Source: Chloroflexota bacterium
Lineage (GTDB): Bacteria > Chloroflexota > Chloroflexia > JAMDCE01
Length of the DNA: 8,105 nucleotides
Assembly (NCBI GenBank): GCA_023489135.1
Contig: JAMDCE010000195.1
Coordinates: 1 to 8,105 of the forward strand
Direction of reading: 5' to 3'
Position 1 is the stretch's first letter, and each line of letters opens with the position of its first letter. Positions 1-6,309 of the stretch are shown piece by piece. The notes beneath the pieces were generated by a model. The model was given only the letters and a program-made list of their open reading frames with translations. It was not told the origin of the DNA and searched no databases. The position numbers and the translations under genes are program-made.

Positions 1-1
1 T

Positions 2-412
2 ATGCTGCCCGGTGTAGGTGGATGTCGCCTCCTCAACGTCGTGTCTATTAAGCAAAGATACCCCGGCCATGCCCGCCAGGCAGGACACGTTGCCGCTATG
101 TGTCGCGCCGGTGCTTACCTCGGGAGGCTAGTCATCGTAGTGGACGACGACATCGACGTATCCGATTTGAACGACGTTATGTGGGCCGTAGTTACTCGAT
201 CTGACCCAGCCACATCGATGGATATCATTAACCGCGCCTGGAGTGGGCCGCTAGATCCTGCCATTCATCCTGATGCCAAAGGGTTCAATTCGCGTCTAAT
301 CATCGACGCGACCAGGCCTTATGAATGGCGCGACAGGTTCCCAACAGCGATCGGCCCCAGTCCTGAGTACAAGAGGGAGACGCGCCAGAAGTGGGGGTAT
401 CTCCTCAAGTAG
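2..412 (+). CDS. UbiD-family decarboxylase, C-terminal fragment (5' end outside window)
   Basis: This is the last 136 codons of a UbiD-family (3-octaprenyl-4-hydroxybenzoate decarboxylase-like) enzyme; the family usually has about 450-500 residues, so the N-terminal and central parts lie beyond the left edge and the first Met is internal. Visible family signatures are VSIKQRYPGHARQAGH near fragment residues 14-29, the block VVDDDIDVSDLNDVMWAVVTR near 46-66, and a late SRLIIDATRPYEW segment matching the 'S(K/R)xGIDAT' block of UbiD proteins. UbiD enzymes use prenylated FMN to add or remove CO2 on aromatic or unsaturated acids in the cytoplasm; the prFMN-binding and catalytic Arg/Glu residues are in the missing part, so activity and substrate cannot be judged. 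It ends with TAG 110 bases before the first binding-protein gene on the same strand, so it may share its transcript. Family assignment is firm, substrate unknown. Confidence 0.93.
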   Translation: MLPGVGGCRLLNVVSIKQRYPGHARQAGHVAAMCRAGAYLGRLVIVVDDDIDVSDLNDVMWAVVTRSDPATSMDIINRAWSGPLDPAIHPDAKGFNSRLIIDATRPYEWRDRFPTAIGPSPEYKRETRQKWGYLLK

Positions 413-522
413 CGAAGGGTGTCGATGACGCTGGGATCACTTTGAGACAAGAGCCAGGTCGGCCGGAGTCATCTAAGCGATTGTAAGAATCCGCTGGAAT
501 TGCAACAGCAAGGAGGAAGCTC

Positions 523-1623
523 ATGGTACGACGTCCGCATCTTGGTGTAGCTGTTGTGCTCGTCCTTCTCTCGCTCTTAGCTTCGTGTACGCCCCAGACC
601 GCTGCGCCTCCGCCAACTGAGCAACCAAAGCTAACGAAGTCAACACAAGACCAAAGCCAGCAACCTAAGGCGCCAGCGGAGGAGAGCAAGCAGGCAAAGG
701 CGCCCGACAAATTGCGCATTGCATATAGTTCCATCAGTGGTGCGCAAGCCATTCCATTCATAACGAAAGATGCTGGCCTATTCGAAAAATACAATCTGGA
801 CGTCGAGATTCTATTCATCTCCGGAAGCTCGAAGCTTGTTGCAAGCCTGCTGGCCGGCGAGACGCCAATCATAGTCACAGGGGCACAGGCTCCTGTTGAA
901 GCAGCAGTCGCCGGCGGCGACGCCGTCATGATCGCTGGCACTAGCCACAATCTCGTCTTTTGGGTCTACACTAGGCCTGAGATTAAAGAACCGCAACAAC
1001 TAAAGGGTAAGAAGCTGGCGATTACCAGGTTCGGGTCCGCAACTCACTTTGCCGCCCGTTATGCGCTTCAGAAGTGGGGCCTGGATCCCACCAAGGACGT
1101 GACTCTCCTTCAACTCAATGAAATGCCGGCAATGGTCAGCGCCCTTGAGTCAGGGGCTGTCGATGCGGCGATACTTTCATCCCCATCCAATATCCAGGCA
1201 AGGAAGCATGGATTCAGGGAGCTAGTTGACCTCGGGTCATCTGGGCTTGAATACCAGCAGGGAGGGGTGAATACGACCAAGTCTTTCATTCAAAAGAATG
1301 AAGATGTGGTTCGGCGGTTTATGAAAGCGTTCATTGAGGGCCTGCACAAATACCGAACCGATAAGCAGTTCAGCATCAAGTCGTTGGCTGCATTCCTCAA
1401 AACCGACGACAGGGAAGTCCTAGAAGAGACCTACCAGAATTACGCTCAGAAATACATCGTCGAAGTGCCCTATCCGAGCATCAATGGCATCAAGACCATC
1501 ATCGAGGAAATGTCTGAGCAAAACCCGAAGGCGAAAGATGTGAAGCCAGAGAGCGTGGTTGATCTTCGCTTCATGAAGGAGCTCGACGAGAGTGGATTCA
1601 TCAAGCAGGTGAATGGCAAATAA
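523..1623 (+). CDS. ABC transporter substrate-binding lipoprotein, NMT1/SsuA/TauA-like
   Basis: A 366-residue extracellular solute-binding protein. Residues 1-21 are a lipoprotein signal peptide (basic MVRR, a hydrophobic run, then lipobox LASC with lipidated Cys22). Residues 23-63 form a Gln/Lys/Pro-rich spacer. The type II periplasmic-binding fold starts at LRIAYSS (residue 64), with the family-typical pattern 'GLFEKYNLDVEI' and 'LKGKKLAITRFGS'. NMT1/SsuA/TauA proteins deliver small organic ligands (sulfonates, nitrate, thiamine precursors, aromatic acids) to a TauC/SsuC-type permease. The start is set by AAGGAGG at 510-516, six bases before the ATG. It is the first gene of the transporter run and is paralogous to the lipoprotein at 6302-7444, with many aligned blocks over the whole domain. 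No cognate SsuC/TauC-type permease or ATPase lies in the window. The ligand is not predictable from sequence. Confidence 0.92.
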   Translation: MVRRPHLGVAVVLVLLSLLASCTPQTAAPPPTEQPKLTKSTQDQSQQPKAPAEESKQAKAPDKLRIAYSSISGAQAIPFITKDAGLFEKYNLDVEILFISGSSKLVASLLAGETPIIVTGAQAPVEAAVAGGDAVMIAGTSHNLVFWVYTRPEIKEPQQLKGKKLAITRFGSATHFAARYALQKWGLDPTKDVTLLQLNEMPAMVSALESGAVDAAILSSPSNIQARKHGFRELVDLGSSGLEYQQGGVNTTKSFIQKNEDVVRRFMKAFIEGLHKYRTDKQFSIKSLAAFLKTDDREVLEETYQNYAQKYIVEVPYPSINGIKTIIEEMSEQNPKAKDVKPESVVDLRFMKELDESGFIKQVNGK

Positions 1624-1655
1624 GCCAGCAATTCACAAATTAAGGAGGTACAGCG

Positions 1656-2843
1656 ATGTTCGTAGGTCATCTGGCGAGACATGGAAAGTGTATCAGAGCG
1701 TTCGCGGCAGTCGTGTTCCTGATGGGCATCGTCTTAACAAGCTGTGCTGGTGCACAGCCAACGCCTACCCCTCCGGCGACAAAGGCACCTGCAGCGGCGA
1801 CACCCGCAGCAGCAACGCCACCATCCGCTCCCGCAACTCCTGCTCCGAAGGCAGCAACGCCAGCCGCAGCTGCTCAAGCATCGGATGCCGCAAGCGAAAA
1901 GGAGCGAGTCGACAAGCTCATCGAAGGAGCAAAGAAGGAAGGCAAGCTGGTTCTGTATTCTTCACTCAACATCGACGACGCGGAAAAGATAATTCCGAAG
2001 TTTGAGAAGAAGTACCCCTTCATTAAGGTCGAACATTACCGCGCGGATGGCGAGAAGATCGTGCAGAAGCTCGTTACCGAAGCGAAGGCAGGACAGAACC
2101 TTGCAGACGTGGTAGAGACGAATGGCTTCGAGGTCTACTACGTGTTCAAAGAGAAGCTTCTCCAGCCCTACGTTTCACCGGAGAGCAAGGCCTACTCGGC
2201 CGGCGCCAAGGACAAGGATGGCCTCTGGATTGCCGACCGCATGAACAGCAACGTCATTGCTTATAACACAAACCTGGTGAAGAAGGAAGACGCGCCGAAG
2301 AGCTACCAGGACCTCACAGATCCTAAATGGAAAGGCAAGCTCGGACTTGAGGAGGCCGAAATCGAGTTATTCGTATCGACAGTTGACATCTTTGGTGAGC
2401 AGAAGGCGCTTGACATCTGGAAGGGCATCGCCAAGAATCAGCCGAGCATCCGCAAGGGGCATACTCTTCTGGCTGAACTGCTGGCGGCAGGGGAGTTTCC
2501 CGTAGCCGTAAGTGTTTATGGCCATCGCATCGAGCAGTTGAAGAAGAAGGGTGCGCCTGTTGAATGGGTCCGCACCGACCCCGTCATCTTCGACGTGCAG
2601 CCGACAGGCATTCTCGCCAAAGCTCCACATCTCAACGCGGCAAAGCTTTGGGTGGACTGGTTCCTCTCGGCGGAGGGACAGCAAGCTGTTGCCGACGTTG
2701 GTAGGATTCCGGTACGTCCGGGCGTAAAGGTAAATCCTCCAGCACTGACGGAGGGCTTCAAAATTCACTACAGCAACCCAGCGGGCGCGGAGAACTATAA
2801 CAAGTACGCTGACATGTTCCGCGAGATCTTTGGAATCAAGTAG
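1656..2843 (+). CDS. ABC transporter substrate-binding lipoprotein, Fe(III)/AfuA-type
   Basis: A 395-residue secreted binding protein. Its signal peptide has lipobox LTSC with Cys30, followed by an Ala/Pro/Thr-rich linker to about residue 76. The binding domain starts near residue 85, with KLVLYSSLNIDDAEKIIPKF. It shows the usual Fe(III)-type signatures AYNTNLV, DLTDPKWKGKLGL, and a C-terminal GILAKAPHLNAAKLWVDWFLSAEGQQ block. Members of this family (FbpA/AfuA and relatives) bind ferric iron, but many bind organic ligands. The tandem Tyr pair of classical FbpA is not evident: the comparable segment reads VSVYGHRIEQL (Tyr288-Gly-His290), which argues against simple ferric ion binding. It follows the previous gene by 32 bases, with TAAGGAGGT at 1641-1649 as ribosome binding site. 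The fused permease at 4446-6176 belongs to the same transporter class and is its likely partner. Ligand unknown. Confidence 0.93.
   Translation: MFVGHLARHGKCIRAFAAVVFLMGIVLTSCAGAQPTPTPPATKAPAAATPAAATPPSAPATPAPKAATPAAAAQASDAASEKERVDKLIEGAKKEGKLVLYSSLNIDDAEKIIPKFEKKYPFIKVEHYRADGEKIVQKLVTEAKAGQNLADVVETNGFEVYYVFKEKLLQPYVSPESKAYSAGAKDKDGLWIADRMNSNVIAYNTNLVKKEDAPKSYQDLTDPKWKGKLGLEEAEIELFVSTVDIFGEQKALDIWKGIAKNQPSIRKGHTLLAELLAAGEFPVAVSVYGHRIEQLKKKGAPVEWVRTDPVIFDVQPTGILAKAPHLNAAKLWVDWFLSAEGQQAVADVGRIPVRPGVKVNPPALTEGFKIHYSNPAGAENYNKYADMFREIFGIK
1744..1885 (+). repeat. Low-complexity Ala/Pro/Thr linker coding region
   Basis: This stretch codes for the spacer of the Fe(III)-type lipoprotein and consists of GC-rich, near-repeated Ala, Pro and Thr codons. 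A perfect 12-base direct repeat GCAGCAACGCCA lies at 1809-1820 and 1851-1862, in the same reading frame. Such spacers hold the binding domain away from the membrane lipid anchor and vary rapidly in length by slippage or short-repeat recombination. The region also opens long ORFs in the other plus-strand frames; these are composition artefacts. Confidence 0.6.
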
Positions 2844-2910
2844 CAGTTCATAAGAGAATAGGCTCTCACGCGCTTAAAACATTGACCATCCACAGGAGGA
2901 GCGGACAGGT

Positions 2911-4053
2911 ATGGGGATCGAATCCGAATTGTTTCGAGGTGCCCAGGCATTCATTAGGCAGATTAGCCGTCTACGACCCGGCGAAAGCGCTCTAGTGATA
3001 GCGGACACCCGCGTGGAACCGAAAGTAATTACCGCCTATGAAGAGGCAATAATGTCGTCAGGCGGAACGCCATTCTCGCTGGTGATTCCCTACGTTCCGA
3101 GAAAGGGAGAGGAGGGAGAAAACGACGATCTGCCACCTGTCGCGAAGTACGCGATGTATGCTTCCGACGTCACATTCATCATTTGCACCGATCTATACCA
3201 CCCTGCCTTACGAAGCATAGTCACCGCCTGCTGTGAACACGGGACAAGGGTCATCGTTCCCAGCCCATACGAGCCAGAAATGCTAGCTTCCGATTACTGT
3301 ACTTTCCCATTCGAGATCCTCGAAGCTATCGGTCGAAAGCAGCGAGAAATTCTTCAGCAAAGCAAGGTCTTCCACCTCACCTGCAAAAAGGGGTCCGATT
3401 TCTACGCAAGTATCAATACAAAGGGACATTACCACGTCATCGGTGGGAGCCTGGCTGGAGCAAAAACGACCCGACTTGGATATCCCGGCGCCAACTTCAC
3501 CGCGCCAGCGGTCCTGGCCGTTCCAAGGGTCAAGGGCGCGGTACCTGGCGCTAGAGGCGTGCTTTATATGGATGAAGTCGAAGGCAGGCCTGGCGGAGTA
3601 AATGGTTATGTTAAATGGACTATCGAAGAGAAAGGCGAGTATAGCTGGGTCACGAAGATCGAAGGCGGCCCCGAGGCCGATTGGGAATGGGCAATGATCA
3701 ACAAGATTCCCCACGGGAATCTCTTCTCCGAAGCTATGTGGGGATTGCATCCGAAGGTAGGCGTGAGGTCAAATCCTCATTATCTTTATGGGAAACACGC
3801 GGCCGGCATCGACCCGACGAGACACGCAGGAGTCATCCACTTTGCAATGGGAGCTCCGTCGTCTAGGACGGAAGGCCACATAGATGTCGCCGCTCCGATT
3901 CATACCCACGGACACATGTTTCAGCCAACCATTTACCTGGATGGCACGCCAATCATCGTCGATGGGCACGTGCTCGCGCTTGACGATCCCGAGGTCAGGG
4001 AAATTGCCAGCAAGTACGGTGACCCCGACGAACTACTGGCCGAAAAACCTTAA
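2911..4053 (+). CDS. Metalloenzyme of the M29 aminopeptidase / 2,5-dihydroxypyridine 5,6-dioxygenase (NicX-like) type
   Basis: A 380-residue protein without signal peptide or membrane segments, so cytoplasmic. The N-terminal half begins ESELFRGAQAFIRQISRLRPGESALVIADTR, the opening typical of the M29/NicX superfamily ('kvkpGE.vlI..D'). The C-terminal half carries the superfamily metal-site block: EGHIDVAAP with His323 and Asp325 (compare His318/Asp320 of the Fe(II) enzyme NicX and the final His-x-Asp of aminopeptidase T). VIHFAMG (His310) resembles the metal-region His of M29 peptidases; His268, Glu274 and His280 are further candidate ligands. Length is close to both NicX (about 350) and M29 peptidases (about 370-410). 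Known activities are ring opening of 2,5-dihydroxypyridine and peptide hydrolysis; position among transporter genes favours catabolism of an imported small molecule, but this is inference. The start is supported by AGGAGGA at 2894-2900, ten bases before the ATG. Superfamily fairly sure, reaction not. Confidence 0.72.
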   Translation: MGIESELFRGAQAFIRQISRLRPGESALVIADTRVEPKVITAYEEAIMSSGGTPFSLVIPYVPRKGEEGENDDLPPVAKYAMYASDVTFIICTDLYHPALRSIVTACCEHGTRVIVPSPYEPEMLASDYCTFPFEILEAIGRKQREILQQSKVFHLTCKKGSDFYASINTKGHYHVIGGSLAGAKTTRLGYPGANFTAPAVLAVPRVKGAVPGARGVLYMDEVEGRPGGVNGYVKWTIEEKGEYSWVTKIEGGPEADWEWAMINKIPHGNLFSEAMWGLHPKVGVRSNPHYLYGKHAAGIDPTRHAGVIHFAMGAPSSRTEGHIDVAAPIHTHGHMFQPTIYLDGTPIIVDGHVLALDDPEVREIASKYGDPDELLAEKP

Positions 4054-4058
4054 GAGGA
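4052..4058 (+). promoter_or_regulatory. Ribosome binding site overlapping the upstream stop, setting the start at 4067
   Basis: The purine stretch AAGAGGA shares two bases with the TAA stop (4051-4053) of the metalloenzyme gene and lies eight bases before the ATG at 4067. The open frame extends 61 codons further upstream, but only inside the preceding gene and without family-like sequence, so this site decides the start. The layout suggests coupled translation of the two genes. Confidence 0.6.
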
Positions 4059-4066
4059 TACGTGCG

Positions 4067-4438
4067 ATGGCAGAGGATCTCTTAACCTTAGTCGAGAAGG
4101 CCTTTGACAAGGGAACCGATCTCCCGAAGTGGCAATGGATTCTGGATGATCTTGATGGGCAGGTTATCCAACTGGAAGTCAGCGACGGCCCCTCGATATT
4201 CATCGAGATTAAGAACAGATCGACAACAGTGCAGGTCGGCACCAGTGATAACCCGAGCAAAGAGACTATCAAGGCCAGCCAGACAGTGTTTCAAGACGTC
4301 TTCTCGGGAAAACGAAGGCTCGTCGATGCCGCATGGGAGGGTGACCTGAATGCTAGAATCTATCATGGCAGAGGTGACCTGTACTATATGATTTCCAGTT
4401 TCGTCAAGCACGCCCAGGGCACGCCAGAACTGTACTGA
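4067..4438 (+). CDS. Small SCP2-like (sterol carrier protein 2 fold) protein
   Basis: A 123-residue soluble protein with no signal peptide. The pattern fits the SCP2 sterol-transfer fold: an N-terminal helix (MAEDLLTLVEKAFDKG), a beta strand run (VIQLEVSDGPSIFIEIKNRSTTVQVG), an amphipathic helical part (SKETIKASQTVFQDVFSGKRRLVDAAWEGD), then a strand ending in YHGRGD and a closing helix (LYYMISSFVKHAQ). SCP2 domains in bacteria bind hydrophobic ligands or serve as accessory domains of enzymes, and often occur as stand-alone proteins of this size (about 110-130 residues). It sits 13 bases after the NicX/M29-like gene and 7 bases before the permease gene, so it is almost surely co-translated with both. 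A role in presenting or sequestering a hydrophobic substrate for the neighbouring enzyme is a guess. The fold call rests on pattern only; gene reality is well supported by spacing and frame. Confidence 0.6.
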   Translation: MAEDLLTLVEKAFDKGTDLPKWQWILDDLDGQVIQLEVSDGPSIFIEIKNRSTTVQVGTSDNPSKETIKASQTVFQDVFSGKRRLVDAAWEGDLNARIYHGRGDLYYMISSFVKHAQGTPELY

Positions 4439-4441
4439 GGA
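4437..4441 (+). promoter_or_regulatory. Ribosome binding site for the permease, embedded in the upstream stop codon
   Basis: The segment TGAGGAAAGAATG joins the stop codon of the SCP2-like gene (TGA, 4436-4438), a GAGGA Shine-Dalgarno at 4437-4441 and the permease ATG at 4446. Terminating ribosomes would sit directly on the initiation site, so the two genes are likely translationally coupled. Confidence 0.55.
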
Positions 4442-4445
4442 AAGA

Positions 4446-6176
4446 ATGGCAACGGTCTCTCAACGGCTGGCAAGAAGGAGACAAATTACCCTTCCTGACC
4501 AAAAGGTCATGGTACTGGTCCTCGTCTCCATCATAGTAGCCTATTTGACGGCTATCCCGTTGGCGATGCTTATCTGGGGCAGCTTCAAAGCGGGAGACCC
4601 TACAGCGGAGGGAGGCCTGACGTTGCAAAACTACGTTAAGGCCTACACCGACCCGGCATCTCTCCGACTATTCACAAACTCCGTGCTCTATGCTGCTGGT
4701 ACCTGCGCGCTATCGCTAGTCATTGGCACCGCCTTGGCCTGGATCACCGAGCGGACGAATACGCCACTCCGGAATCTGTTTTACGCGCTCACGCTCGTGC
4801 CATTGATTGTGCCAGGGATATTGGGAGCGGTAGCTTGGATATTCCTGCTGAGCCCGAAGATCGGGTTTATCAACCATCTCCTGGTGAGCACGCTCGGACT
4901 CAGCAGTCCTCCTTTCGACGTCTATACGATCTGGGGGATGATCTGGATCGAGGGATTACACCTGTCGCCTCTTGTCTTCGTAATGATGAGCGCAGCCTTG
5001 AAGTCGATGGACCCTTCGCTCGAGGAATCAGCTATGATGTCCGGGGCCGGCATTCTCGCAACTCTCAGACGTGTGACCCTCAAGCTGATGCTGCCAACCG
5101 TAGCTTCCGTTACCTTGATAATGTTCGTGCGTGGGTTAGAGTCGTTCGAGGTTCCAGCCCTGGTAGGCATACCAGGACGCGTCTTTGTGTTCACCTCCAA
5201 GATCTATCTGGCCATTCATCAATACCCCTCGGACTTCGGACTAGCTGGTGCGTTCGCCGTATCTTTGTTGGTGCTTAGTATAATCGGCATCCGCTTCTAC
5301 TATCAGATGATATCCAGGTCCGAGCGGTACGCAACAGTCACTGGCAAAGCCTTCCGCCCCCGTATGATCGATCTCGGTAGATGGAAATACCTGACATCAG
5401 GGATTCTAATTCTCTACTTCGTCGTACTGGTTGGGCTTCCTTTCTTCGTCCTTGTCTGGTCCTCGCTGAATCGATATTACCGGCAGCCAGATTTGAGCAG
5501 CTTCGATAAGCTGAGTCTGGATGGCTACCAGTTCATTTTGAACTTGGGTAAGGCGCAGACTGCGTTTCTGAACAGCTTTGAGCTAGCTGTTGGTACGGCG
5601 ACGGTGATTATGCTCCTCACGTCTGTCATCGCCTGGATTACCGTGAAAACGAAAACGCCAGGCAGGCAGGTTCTTGATGCTTTTGCCTTCCTACCAATTG
5701 CCTTCCCTGGCATTGTCTTGGGCGTGAGTCTCATTTGGGTGTATCTTATTCTGCCAATTCCGATATACGGCACGATTTGGATTCTGTTGATTGCATACAT
5801 TACTCGTTTCATGCCATATGGCATCAGATCCTGCACAAGTTCGATGGTTCAGATTCACAAGGAGCTCGAAGAGGCGGCACACACTTCAGGCGCCTCGTGG
5901 ATGGAAACATTCACACGTGTCGTGCTTCCCTTGTTGAAGCCAGCTCTCCTTGGAGGATGGATCTACATTGTCATCGTCTCGATCAGAGAGCTATCGTCCT
6001 CTGTGCTCTTGTACAGTGGTCAAAGCATAATCCTGTCCATACTCGTCTTCGATCTATGGGACGGTGGACAGTATGCTGCTTTGTCCGCCCTTGCTGTGAT
6101 GATGATCATCGCCCTCGTAGTGCTGGTGTTAATCCTGCAGAAACTGGCCGGCAAATTTGGCGTTAAAGGGATCTAA
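4446..6176 (+). CDS. Fe(III)-type ABC transporter permease, two fused membrane domains
   Basis: A 576-residue integral membrane protein made of two homologous BPD-transport (MetI-like) domains, as in FbpB/ThiP/AfuB-type permeases; one polypeptide therefore forms the whole pore. About twelve membrane segments are expected: the first at residues 21-44, then for example 79-100 and 111-133, with the second half opening near 315-340 and continuing at 374-396. Each half has a cytoplasmic EAA loop, where the ATPase docks. The first reads EESAMMSGAG (Glu193-Gly202), followed by RRVTLKLMLP. The second reads EEAAHTSGAS (about 475-484), followed by TRVVLPLLKP and matches the consensus closely. In the first loop the proline of the I-x-L-P motif is Lys213. 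Its natural partner is the Fe(III)-type lipoprotein at 1656-2843. An ATPase gene often follows such a permease, but none is found here. Confidence 0.95.
   Translation: MATVSQRLARRRQITLPDQKVMVLVLVSIIVAYLTAIPLAMLIWGSFKAGDPTAEGGLTLQNYVKAYTDPASLRLFTNSVLYAAGTCALSLVIGTALAWITERTNTPLRNLFYALTLVPLIVPGILGAVAWIFLLSPKIGFINHLLVSTLGLSSPPFDVYTIWGMIWIEGLHLSPLVFVMMSAALKSMDPSLEESAMMSGAGILATLRRVTLKLMLPTVASVTLIMFVRGLESFEVPALVGIPGRVFVFTSKIYLAIHQYPSDFGLAGAFAVSLLVLSIIGIRFYYQMISRSERYATVTGKAFRPRMIDLGRWKYLTSGILILYFVVLVGLPFFVLVWSSLNRYYRQPDLSSFDKLSLDGYQFILNLGKAQTAFLNSFELAVGTATVIMLLTSVIAWITVKTKTPGRQVLDAFAFLPIAFPGIVLGVSLIWVYLILPIPIYGTIWILLIAYITRFMPYGIRSCTSSMVQIHKELEEAAHTSGASWMETFTRVVLPLLKPALLGGWIYIVIVSIRELSSSVLLYSGQSIILSILVFDLWDGGQYAALSALAVMMIIALVVLVLILQKLAGKFGVKGI
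6165..6171 (+). promoter_or_regulatory. Ribosome-binding-like site before the 43-codon ORF
   Basis: AAAGGGA lies in the last codons of the permease gene and ends six bases before the ATG at 6178. Spacing is right for initiation, which supports translation of the short ORF downstream, although such purine runs also occur by chance. Confidence 0.35.
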
Positions 6177-6177
6177 T

Positions 6178-6309
6178 ATGGTCAAGGCAAAAAGGACTGA
6201 GGCAAACATCGTAGCGGCAGCTGCTCTGGCGAAGCGAGAAACCCGCGAATTGGAGAGCGCAAGCGAGTCAATCGTGCTGAAAGAAAGGAGTGAATCCGAC
6301 GATGCCTAG
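6178..6309 (+). CDS. 43-residue hypothetical protein, possibly a remnant of an ABC ATPase gene
   Basis: A short ORF starting one base after the permease stop (TAA T ATG) and ending with TAG at 6307-6309, eight bases inside the next lipoprotein gene. It has an acceptable ribosome binding site (AAAGGGA, 6165-6171). The product is hydrophilic and highly charged, with many Lys, Arg and Glu residues; an Ala-rich stretch (IVAAAALAKRE) lies in its first half and there is no membrane segment or Cys. I do not recognise a family. Its position, directly behind an Fe(III)-type permease, is where the ATP-binding subunit gene is often found. The opening MVKAKRTEANIVAAAALAKR is faintly like the start of such ATPases (charged leader, a short strand, then LTKRFG), but no Walker A, Q-loop, signature or Walker B is present. 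It could be a small protein, a deletion remnant, or merely a coupling leader for the downstream gene. Confidence 0.35.
   Translation: MVKAKRTEANIVAAAALAKRETRELESASESIVLKERSESDDA
6284..6290 (+). promoter_or_regulatory. Ribosome binding site deciding the start of the last lipoprotein gene
   Basis: AAAGGAG ends eleven bases before the ATG at 6302. An in-frame GTG at 6290 overlaps the last base of this site and so cannot be served by it. The ATG at 6302 gives a normal lipoprotein signal peptide and is preferred. Confidence 0.6.

Noticed and set aside
413..522. Possible promoter or regulatory hairpin before the first lipoprotein gene (GATGAC 424-429 with GTCATC 468-473; TTGAGA at 442-447)
   Set aside because: The six-pair stem has a 38-base loop, and no -10-like box lies at proper spacing from TTGAGA. 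A promoter may exist but cannot be pointed to.
405..950. Minus-strand 181-codon ORF opposite the start of the first lipoprotein gene
   Set aside because: It overlaps a clear lipoprotein gene, has no family-like sequence and is explained by codon bias on the opposite strand.
1613..2005. 130-codon plus-strand ORF over the start of the Fe(III)-type lipoprotein gene
   Set aside because: The ATG at 1656 in the other frame has an excellent Shine-Dalgarno, signal peptide and lipobox; this ORF is Ser/Arg-rich out-of-frame reading of the Ala/Pro linker.
2844..2910. TTGACC at 2883-2888 as a -35 box in the gap before the metalloenzyme gene
   Set aside because: A -10 box at normal spacing would fall just upstream of the start codon at 2911, and none is seen; the gap is better read as operon-internal spacer.
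3283..3750. Minus-strand 155-codon ORF inside the metalloenzyme gene
   Set aside because: It lies wholly within a well-supported gene, with no recognisable motif and no ribosome binding context.
3884..4066. 61-codon N-terminal extension of the SCP2-like protein
   Set aside because: It overlaps the metalloenzyme gene, looks like frame-shifted coding sequence, and a good ribosome binding site precedes the ATG at 4067.
5735..6166. 143-codon plus-strand ORF within the permease gene
   Set aside because: The permease frame has a clear membrane pattern and EAA loop here; the alternative frame is His/Arg/Cys-rich without motifs.
6290..6301. GTG at 6290 as the start of the last lipoprotein
   Set aside because: It overlaps the AAAGGAG ribosome binding site, leaving no site of its own; the ATG at 6302 is correctly placed.
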